Assembly (NCBI GenBank): GCA_946222995.1
Contig: CAMIOS010000021.1
Coordinates: forward strand, 1 to 40,450
Length of the DNA stretch: 40,450 nucleotides
Source of the DNA: an uncultured Enhydrobacter sp.
GTDB lineage: Bacteria > Pseudomonadota > Gammaproteobacteria > Pseudomonadales > Moraxellaceae
Direction: 5' to 3'
Shown: positions 34,220 to 40,450 of the stretch, piece by piece
Layout of the letters: every line of letters starts with the position of its first letter
How positions within the stretch are numbered: the stretch's first letter is position 1
The notes under the pieces: generated by a model
Told to the model about the DNA's origin: nothing
The model's input: the letters and a program-made list of their open reading frames with translations, nothing else
Database searches by the model: none
Translations under genes and position numbers: made by a program

Positions 34220-36154
34220 TTAAACTAACTCATGATTTAATGTCTGGGTAATTTTATCCAAATTCAAACTATCCGACATGGCATTAAAAATCTCAAAATA
34301 TTTGCCCTGTCTGTCATACAATTCTTCATGCGTGCCTGTTTCCACCACTCGCCCATTCTCAATCACCACCAAATCATCGGCATCGATAATCTGAGCGATA
34401 TTATGCGACACGATAATCACGGTACGGTCTTTTTTAATCAAATCCAAACTGTGTTTAATCTGCTGACTGGCGATAGCATCAAGGCTTGCCGTTGGCTCAT
34501 CAAGGAACACAATCGGCGGGTCTTTTAAAAACATTCTTGCCAAAGCAATGCGTTGTTGTTGCCCGCCTGATAGCGATTTGGCTTCGCTTTGATAGCCGTC
34601 TTTTAGTTGCATGATTTGCTCATGAATCGAGGCTTTTTTGGCAGCAGCTTCAATTTCGGCTTGGGTGGCGTTCAGGTCACCATAGCGGATATTTTCTTCA
34701 ATCGTCCCGCCAAAAATGTGATTTTTTTGCAGTACCAGTCCGATTTGTTGGCGTAACGCATGGGTGTCATAAGCCTGTAAATCCACGCCATCGAGCAAAA
34801 TCTGCCCGCTGGTCGGCTGATAAAACTTTACCAACAAGTTGATAATCGTGCTTTTGCCCGCCCCGCTTAACCCCACCAATGCGATAATACGATTGGGACG
34901 AATGCGAAAGCTGACATCATGCAAGGCTTGATGTCCATTGGGATAGGTAAAATCCACATGGCGAAGTTCGATATCGCCTTGGAGCGTGGGGCTAGGTTGC
35001 ACGCCCGCCACGGTTTCAATCGCCGCATCGTCTTCCAAAATATCAAAAAACCCTTCGGCATAGGTCAAAGCATCATTAACCTCGTCATAAATACGGTGCA
35101 ACTGGCGAATCGGTGAAGCGACATTTTGAAACAACAACACATGAAACATAATCATGCCGATGGTCATCTCACCTTTTAGCACAAAATACGCGGTGAGCAA
35201 AATAATCGCCACCACGCCGATTTGCTCGATAAAGGTCTTAATCGCATCATAAATAAAGCCAATACCCCGAGTTTTTAGCTGATTGTCGGTCATTTCTTTT
35301 TGAATAGCAAAGTGCTTTTGTGCCTCAATCGGCTCACGCACGAAGGACTTAATCACAGTAATCGAGTTAATCAGCGAGATAATGCGTTCCGACTTACTTT
35401 CCCGATAATAGCGCATCTGACGGCGAAAACCTTGTAAGCGGGTGGCTTGTTTTTGGCTAATCACAAAGTAAATCGGCACAATGATTAAGCCGACCAGCCC
35501 CACCCAGACATTGGCAGAAAACATCACCACGAGCGCCACAATGGCATTGGCAAATAACGGCAACATATCAATAAAAAAGTTCTGCACCAAGCGGGTTAGG
35601 CTACTTACGCCCAAGTCGATACGGGTTTGTAGTTTACCGCTGTCGTTATCAGGGCGGGTATAAAAATCCATGCGATAGGTCAAAATCCTATCCACTACCC
35701 TTTGCGACAAATCTCTGGATAAATTAATCCGCAGTTTTTCGCCATAAAACTTTTGCCCAAACTGCACACCCGCATACACCAGTTCTTTTAGCAGTAGCAC
35801 AAGGCTAATCGCCGTTAACAGCTCAATCCCTGCATGCCAAATGCTATCTGCGGGGAGCTTTAAAATCGCCGTAAGCTTATCCACGGTATAACGCAAAACA
35901 AAGGCGTTCACCTGTGCGGCAAATGAGCCGATGACGGTTAAACCTAGCGTGACGATAATCAGCGAGCGATACGGACGGGCGAATACGCTTAATTTTTTTA
36001 TGATTTGCCAAAGTATTGCCCCTCGCTCTCGCTTTGAGGGTTTAACATTGGTTGTGGCGGGCGTTTGGGTGTTTGGATTTGGTGATTGAACGGCTTTAGA
36101 TAGCATTGAAGGCATAAGCTTAACTTTTTGACCAATTTCTTTAAAATAAATCAT
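34220..36154 (-). CDS. ABC exporter (fused transmembrane and ATPase domains)
   Basis: 644 residues. After a ~55-residue polar N-terminal extension come six membrane helices (about 60-345), then the ATPase domain: Walker A GLSGAGKSTI, signature LSGGQQQRIALAR, Walker B PPIVFLDEPTASLD and the switch His in VIIVSHNIAQI. This is a half-transporter that works as a dimer, in the same family as MsbA and multidrug/lipid exporters. The substrate cannot be told. Starts at 36154 or 36115 are possible and neither has a clear ribosome binding site. It is a solitary gene. Confidence 0.88.
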   Translation of the reverse strand: MIYFKEIGQKVKLMPSMLSKAVQSPNPNTQTPATTNVKPSKRERGAILWQIIKKLSVFARPYRSLIIVTLGLTVIGSFAAQVNAFVLRYTVDKLTAILKLPADSIWHAGIELLTAISLVLLLKELVYAGVQFGQKFYGEKLRINLSRDLSQRVVDRILTYRMDFYTRPDNDSGKLQTRIDLGVSSLTRLVQNFFIDMLPLFANAIVALVVMFSANVWVGLVGLIIVPIYFVISQKQATRLQGFRRQMRYYRESKSERIISLINSITVIKSFVREPIEAQKHFAIQKEMTDNQLKTRGIGFIYDAIKTFIEQIGVVAIILLTAYFVLKGEMTIGMIMFHVLLFQNVASPIRQLHRIYDEVNDALTYAEGFFDILEDDAAIETVAGVQPSPTLQGDIELRHVDFTYPNGHQALHDVSFRIRPNRIIALVGLSGAGKSTIINLLVKFYQPTSGQILLDGVDLQAYDTHALRQQIGLVLQKNHIFGGTIEENIRYGDLNATQAEIEAAAKKASIHEQIMQLKDGYQSEAKSLSGGQQQRIALARMFLKDPPIVFLDEPTASLDAIASQQIKHSLDLIKKDRTVIIVSHNIAQIIDADDLVVIENGRVVETGTHEELYDRQGKYFEIFNAMSDSLNLDKITQTLNHELV

Positions 36155-36485
36155 TTAATAAAAATTCATAATTATTTTTTATGATAAATATAAAAATTTA
36201 TGAAAAAAAATTATATATAACAGCTTTTTATCTATATTTTGTTTATACTGTCGCAATTATTGTCACTATCGTGTTTTTAAAGTGATAAGACAGGTATCCA
36301 CTAGGGTATGGCTATTTTGCTGTTTTATCATGATTTTATCGATAGCTCATTTGTAATAGTAATTATTATGGCGATCATTCAATTTGGACATTGGGTTTTT
36401 ACCATATAGTCGTATTTATCGTACATGACTGCCTTTGTTATGTTGTCGTTAGCTCTATGATTTTTCTTATTAAAAGGATGTTACC
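36155..36485. other. Intergenic region before the acyl-CoA dehydrogenase gene
   Basis: AT-rich, with no supported gene. It contains a large nested inverted repeat (36283-36330) and AAAGGA just before the next start codon. I could not identify a confident -35/-10 pair or a recognisable FadR or PsrA site. Confidence 0.55.
36283..36330. promoter_or_regulatory. Long nested hairpin in the leader of the acyl-CoA dehydrogenase gene
   Basis: Outer stem of 11 bp with one G-U wobble (36283-36293 with 36320-36330); the 26-nt loop holds a second small 5-bp stem (TATCC and GGGTA). It could be an RNA structure or paired operator half-sites. Confidence 0.45.
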
Positions 36486-38312
36486 ATGCCATTAGCTTAC
36501 AAAGCCCCCCTGCGTGATATTCGCTTTTTAACCAATGAAGTATTTCATTACGCTGAGCATTACAAAACGCTCAAATCAGGCAATAATGCCGACCCCGAAA
36601 CTGTCGATATGATGCTTGATAGTATCGCTGAGTATTGCTCGGATGTGCTCATGCCGCTGTACCAGTCGGGCGATGCCGAAGGCTGTCATTTTGATAATGG
36701 GGTGGTGACCACGCCCAAAGGCTTTAAAGAAGCCTATCAGCAATTGGTCGAAGCAGGCTATCAAGGGATTTCTTTCCCCGAAGAATTTGGTGGTCTAGGC
36801 TTGCCGATGTCGCTGAATTTGATTAAAAGCGAGATGATGGCGACGGCAAACTGGGCATTTACCATGTACCCTGGTCTTTCGGTTGGCTGTATGAATACCA
36901 TCATGCAATACGGCACGCCTGAGCAAAAATCCCAATATATGCCTGCCTTGGTCGAAGGGCGTTGGTCGGGTACCATGTGCTTGACTGAGCCACAATGCGG
37001 TACTGACCTTGGACAAGTCAAAACCAAAGCCCTACCTCAAGATAACGGTACTTATAAAATCAGCGGTACCAAAATCTTTATTTCAGCGGGCGAACATGAC
37101 ATGGTAGAAAATATCATCCATATTGTGTTGGCACGCCTGCCCAATTCTCCTGAAGGTACCAAAGGCATATCACTATTTATTGTGCCAAAATTTTTGGTCA
37201 ATGAAAACGGCGACCTCGGCGAGCGTAATGCGGTTAACTGTGGCTCGATTGAGCATAAAATGGGGATTAAAGCCTCTGCCACTGCTGTGTTAAACTTTGA
37301 TGGGGCAACAGGCTATTTGATTGGCGAGCCCAATAAAGGCTTAAAAGCCATGTTCACCTTTATGAATACCGCTCGTATTGGCACAGGGATTCAAGGCTTG
37401 GCACATATGGAATTGGCATTTCAAAACAGCGTGCCCTATGCCAAAGAACGCCGCTCCATGCGAACGTTGTCGGGTAAAAAAGAGCCAAATCAAGTTGCCG
37501 ATGCCATTATTCATCACGCCGATGTCGCCCGTATGCTCATGACTCAAAAAGCCTTTAGTGAAGGGGCTCGCTCGATGATTTATCATGCTGCACGCTATGC
37601 AGACAAAATGTCAGAAGCTGCCATGCGTGGCGATGACAAAGAATTTCACAAATGGGATGATAAACTGGGCTTTTACACCCCTGTGCTTAAAGGCTTTTTG
37701 ACCGAGCTGGGTCTAGAATGTGCCAAACATGGTATGCAAGTGTATGGCGGACACGGCTATATCAAAGAGTGGGGCATGGAACAAATCGCCCGCGATGCCC
37801 GTATCTCGACCTTATATGAAGGCACCACCGGCGTACAAGCCCTTGACTTGTTAGGTCGTAAAGTATTGATTCAGTCCAAAGGCAAAGTCGTGCTCGATTA
37901 CACCGCCAACATCATGAAATGGTGCTCTGAATATGCCCTCGACAAAGGCATGCGTCGCTTTGTGTGGCAGCTCACCAAATACTGTGCCAAATGGAACACC
38001 CTAACTACCCGCATCATGCTCACCGCCCGTAAAGACCGTGAGATCGTATCGGCTGCCTCAGATGATTACTTGATGTACTCTGGCTATGTGATGATGGCTT
38101 ACCATTGGGCACGTATGGCGGCAATTGCTTATGAAAAACTGGAAAAAGGCAATGGTCGTGAGACCCAAGCATTTTATCAAGCCAAAATAAAAACCGCCGA
38201 GTTTTATTTTGACAAGTTATTGCCCCGTGCATCAGGCATTTCTGAAAGCATGCTTGCCCCAAGTGATAGCATGACAGGTTTGGATATCGACAGCTATACG
38301 TTTTTAGATTAA
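36486..38312 (+). CDS. Acyl-CoA dehydrogenase with extra N- and C-terminal domains
   Basis: 608 residues. It has the N-terminal acyl-CoA dehydrogenase extension (PLAYKAPLRDIRFLTNEVFH), the classic central fold (CLTEPQCGTDLGQVKT binds FAD/substrate; YGGHGYIKEWGMEQIARD), the likely catalytic Glu in STLYEGTTGVQALDLLGRK, and a C-terminal extension to 608 with YVMMAYHWARMAAIAYEKL. This ~600-residue architecture is common for long-chain or aryl-type FAD-dependent dehydrogenases; the chain length of the substrate is not determined. AAAGGA precedes ATG 36486. A strong terminator follows, so it is monocistronic. Confidence 0.92.
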   Translation: MPLAYKAPLRDIRFLTNEVFHYAEHYKTLKSGNNADPETVDMMLDSIAEYCSDVLMPLYQSGDAEGCHFDNGVVTTPKGFKEAYQQLVEAGYQGISFPEEFGGLGLPMSLNLIKSEMMATANWAFTMYPGLSVGCMNTIMQYGTPEQKSQYMPALVEGRWSGTMCLTEPQCGTDLGQVKTKALPQDNGTYKISGTKIFISAGEHDMVENIIHIVLARLPNSPEGTKGISLFIVPKFLVNENGDLGERNAVNCGSIEHKMGIKASATAVLNFDGATGYLIGEPNKGLKAMFTFMNTARIGTGIQGLAHMELAFQNSVPYAKERRSMRTLSGKKEPNQVADAIIHHADVARMLMTQKAFSEGARSMIYHAARYADKMSEAAMRGDDKEFHKWDDKLGFYTPVLKGFLTELGLECAKHGMQVYGGHGYIKEWGMEQIARDARISTLYEGTTGVQALDLLGRKVLIQSKGKVVLDYTANIMKWCSEYALDKGMRRFVWQLTKYCAKWNTLTTRIMLTARKDREIVSAASDDYLMYSGYVMMAYHWARMAAIAYEKLEKGNGRETQAFYQAKIKTAEFYFDKLLPRASGISESMLAPSDSMTGLDIDSYTFLD

Positions 38313-38333
38313 TCAGTTACAATGTTTTATCCC

Positions 38334-38367
38334 CTAAACCGCCTCACTGTTGGGGCGGTTTTTTTAT
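38334..38367 (+). terminator. Intrinsic terminator of the acyl-CoA dehydrogenase gene
   Basis: 8-bp GC-rich stem (AAACCGCC at 38336-38343 with GGCGGTTT at 38354-38361), 10-nt loop, and a T-run to 38366. Confidence 0.85.
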
Positions 38368-38386
38368 TATACTATTAAAAAGCCCT

Positions 38387-39295
38387 ATGAAAAATTTTAG
38401 CCAATTCTCAAAAGTTATCATTGCCCAGCTTGAAACCGATATTGTCGATTTTATCACCCAAAAACAACTCCCAGAACCACTACACAGCGCCAGTTTATAC
38501 GCCATGACCAATGGCGGCAAACGGGTGCGTCCGTTGTTGGTCGCTAGTAGTTATCATACCGTTGCCAAGCAAAAAATCGATGAATTGGCACCCATTGAAG
38601 AGTTGGGTAAAGTTCGTTTAGCTATGCTTGCCGTTGAATTGTTACATGGCTATTCATTGGTACATGACGATTTGCCGTGTATGGATGACGATGACCTTCG
38701 TCGAGGTAAACCCACTACCCATATCAAATTTGGTGAAGCAACAGCGTTACTCGCTGGCGATGTACTACAAAACTTGGCATTTGAAACCTTTTGTGAACCC
38801 ATTTTTACCGAAAATTGGCGCATCGGCAATGCGTTGCTACGCATTTTTACCCCTGCTGCTCGCCGCATGATCATGGGACAAATGCTGGATTTAAATGGCG
38901 AGCAAAAACATCTGACCCAAACCGAGCTTGAGGCGATACACCGTGATAAAACAGGGGCACTCATCGAAGCGGCAGTCATGATGGGCGGGATTTGTGCCAA
39001 TGCAAGTGATCAGCAATTGCAAGCATTGGCAGTTTTTGCCCAAAACATTGGCTTGGCGTTTCAAGTCCAAGACGATATTTTGGACGTGACAGCCGACACC
39101 GAGCAGCTTGGCAAGCCTGCCCACAGTGATGAAAAATTGGATAAGTCGACCTATGTCAAACTATTAGGTGTTGATGAAGCAAAAACTTACGCCCAAACTT
39201 TATTTGATACCGCTAAAAATGCGGTCGTGGATGAATTTGGCAATGACAATTACTTGGTGGATTTGGCAGATTGGTTATGGGCAAGACAAAAATAA
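38387..39295 (+). CDS. ispA: Farnesyl diphosphate synthase IspA
   Basis: 302 residues of the short-chain trans-polyprenyl synthase family. It condenses IPP with DMAPP and GPP to give farnesyl diphosphate for quinone and bactoprenol synthesis. The first aspartate-rich motif is HDDLPCMDDDDLRRGKPTTH (about 93-112), with the two-residue insertion typical of bacterial FPP synthases; the second is QVQDDILDVTAD (about 227-238). NGGKRVRPLL is a conserved IPP-binding segment. The ATG 38387 lies only about 20 bp after the preceding terminator and has no evident Shine-Dalgarno. It converges on the RDD gene with a 3-bp gap. dxs and xseB, often linked, are absent here. Confidence 0.93.
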   Translation: MKNFSQFSKVIIAQLETDIVDFITQKQLPEPLHSASLYAMTNGGKRVRPLLVASSYHTVAKQKIDELAPIEELGKVRLAMLAVELLHGYSLVHDDLPCMDDDDLRRGKPTTHIKFGEATALLAGDVLQNLAFETFCEPIFTENWRIGNALLRIFTPAARRMIMGQMLDLNGEQKHLTQTELEAIHRDKTGALIEAAVMMGGICANASDQQLQALAVFAQNIGLAFQVQDDILDVTADTEQLGKPAHSDEKLDKSTYVKLLGVDEAKTYAQTLFDTAKNAVVDEFGNDNYLVDLADWLWARQK

Positions 39296-39298
39296 AAC

Positions 39299-40015
39299 TT
39301 ACTTTTTGCGAAAGCCCGCAAACAATCCTGCATGCGCAATTTTTGGCATTTTCATGGTCACGGTGTTTGACAACAAATCATGCACCGTTAAGCCTTGTTT
39401 ATTAAACCATGCAAACCAATAATTAAACATTAGCCCCATAAACATACTAAAAATCACCGCCCCCCGATGCCCATGCAGGGCATAACCAATCAGCCCACAT
39501 ACCACCGGCAACACGCAAGCAGATAAAATCCGCATGATAGCTTGCCACCATGTCAACAATGAACCATCACGATTCATGGTTTTTAATCGCCATGTCTGCA
39601 TACCAAGCGTTTGTCCCGATTTTCGCCAAAAAACCCCATAAAACCCAATCAAGGTCAAAATAAACGACGGGGTTAACACCAAATTTTGATACCAAGCAGG
39701 CAATAATTGGGCTTGTTGGGCAGTGGTACCAACAGGTAATAGCCACTTTGTGCCAATCACCACCAAAATCATACTAATAAAAAATAATAACGCCAAAATC
39801 AACATCCCATCATAGAGCATTGCCATCAGCCGAATCATGGGCTTGGCAATAACGGGTTGATCTTGCTGCCGCCCTTGTCCTTCAAAGGCTTCACTAGCCA
39901 TACGATCTGATGTCATAGGCACAGCGTTTTGTTTTGCGGTAGGGTGATGGTTGGCAATGTGTGTGGTGGCGGCAGATTTGCGAGAGCGTTTGGCAGAACT
40001 CATAGAAAATGGCAT
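39299..40015 (-). CDS. RDD family membrane protein
   Basis: 238 residues from ATG 40015. A polar, low-complexity N-terminus (about 60 residues) precedes the RDD domain: first helix around RLMAMLYDGMLILALLFFI (the Arg and Asp that name the family are visible), a second near LVLTPSFILTLIGFYGVFW, and the conserved GQTLGMQTWRLKTMNRDG. A further hydrophobic pair follows near ILSACVLPVVCGLIGYAL and RGAVIFSMFMGLMFNYWF. Function in the family is uncertain, possibly ion or solute transport. A TTG at 40018 is an alternative start. No clear ribosome binding site. Confidence 0.85.
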   Translation of the reverse strand: MPFSMSSAKRSRKSAATTHIANHHPTAKQNAVPMTSDRMASEAFEGQGRQQDQPVIAKPMIRLMAMLYDGMLILALLFFISMILVVIGTKWLLPVGTTAQQAQLLPAWYQNLVLTPSFILTLIGFYGVFWRKSGQTLGMQTWRLKTMNRDGSLLTWWQAIMRILSACVLPVVCGLIGYALHGHRGAVIFSMFMGLMFNYWFAWFNKQGLTVHDLLSNTVTMKMPKIAHAGLFAGFRKK

Positions 40016-40100
40016 CAATAAAAGTATGGCAAAATTGTACCGTAAAAGTCAGCAAAACGCCATGCCATAGTCTATCAAATTGGTTTGACAAATTTTAGGC

Positions 40101-40134
40101 ATAAAAAAATCGCCTAGGGTCAAAGACTGGCGAT
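40101..40134 (-). terminator. Intrinsic terminator of the tRNA pair
   Basis: 6-bp stem (ATCGCC at 40109-40114 with GGCGAT at 40129-40134), followed on the minus strand by a T-run (complement of 40102-40109). It lies 35 bp after the tRNA-Arg 3' end. Confidence 0.65.
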
Positions 40135-40169
40135 CCATTTATTGCTATAGCTAGCATATATTTAGTTAG

Positions 40170-40246
40170 TGGTGCGCTTGGAGGGAGTCGAACCCCCGAC
40201 CCTCAAGTTCGTAGCCTGATGCTCTATCCAACTGAGCTACAAGCGC
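40170..40246 (-). tRNA. tRNA-Arg(ACG)
   Basis: On the minus strand the 77-nt gene starts GCGCTTG, has the D-arm AGCTCAGTTGGATAGAGC, an anticodon loop CTACGAA with anticodon ACG (read as ICG after deamination), a T-arm with GGTTCGACTCC, and the 3' acceptor CAAGCGC plus A and an encoded CCA. All stems pair. Confidence 0.95.
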
Positions 40247-40357
40247 ATACTTAACTAAGTGCTTCTTATTAAGAAGTGAGCAGTATTATATAGATATTTT
40301 TTTATATGTCAAGCATTTATTTTAAAACTAACCGATTAAAATAAAACTTATAAAAAA

Positions 40358-40447
40358 TGGCGGTGACGGAGGGATTCGAACCCTCGATACAGTTTCCCGT
40401 ATGCAGCCTTAGCAGGGCTGTGGTTTCAGCCACTCACCCACGTCACC
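40358..40447 (-). tRNA. tRNA-Ser(GCT)
   Basis: On the minus strand the 90-nt gene begins GGTGACG, pairs with CGTCACC at the 3' end, and has a long variable arm (TACGGGAAACTGTA region) as expected for serine. The anticodon loop CTGCTAA gives anticodon GCT. The T-arm is GGTTCGAATCC, followed by discriminator G and an encoded CCA. It is transcribed with tRNA-Arg, 111 bp downstream; the promoter lies at or beyond the right edge of the window. Confidence 0.95.
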
Positions 40448-40450
40448 GAA

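Overview
The window reads as a chromosomal segment from a gammaproteobacterium of the family Moraxellaceae, probably near Moraxella osloensis/Psychrobacter. This is inferred from the gene repertoire (MetX plus MetW, NadV plus an NMNAT-Nudix fusion, a FimX-type protein, a small GTPase plus roadblock pair, UbiC, an EpmB/EF-P pair) and the moderate-to-low G+C content. No database search supports the assignment. I see no insertion sequence, prophage, integrase or CRISPR array. Most genes are housekeeping, and the density is high: several convergent pairs touch or overlap, and the transcription units end in clear intrinsic terminators.

Region 1 (1-6.0 kb) opens with a terminator from an upstream gene. 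A three-gene set follows: a response-regulator-like protein broken by one in-frame TGA, a Ras-like small GTPase, and a roadblock/LC7 protein. Facing it are glyA, ubiC and a FemAB-like acyltransferase. Region 2 (6.2-11.1 kb) carries rluE, a DUF1345 membrane protein, metX and metW (separated by a small AT-rich membrane-protein gene on the opposite strand) and a secreted Sel1-repeat protein. Region 3 (11.1-14.6 kb) is an NAD salvage operon (nadM-Nudix then nadV), divergent from nfuA. Region 4 (14.7-19.4 kb) is the MoxR ATPase, DUF58 and TgpA transglutaminase operon, preceded by a cytochrome c lipoprotein gene.

Region 5 (19.5-23.6 kb) has a four-domain FimX-like c-di-GMP protein with degenerate GGDEF and EAL sites, downstream of a large uncharacterised gene. 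Region 6 (23.9-25.6 kb) is epmB divergent from efp, which together provide and modify EF-P. Region 7 (25.8-30.9 kb) is the most unusual block: a membrane-anchored solute-binding-like protein, a TelA-family protein, a lipoprotein that fuses a related solute-binding-like domain to a VWA domain, and an XpaC-like membrane protein. No transporter genes accompany them. I interpret this as an envelope stress or sensing system of the TelA/XpaC type with two paralogous extracytoplasmic modules.

Region 8 (30.9-40.45 kb) contains purK, a small unknown gene, a MarC-family membrane protein, an unknown lipoprotein, an ABC exporter, a long-chain-type acyl-CoA dehydrogenase, ispA, an RDD membrane protein, and a tRNA-Ser(GCT)/tRNA-Arg(ACG) pair ending in a terminator. 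The 331-bp leader in front of the acyl-CoA dehydrogenase contains a long nested hairpin.
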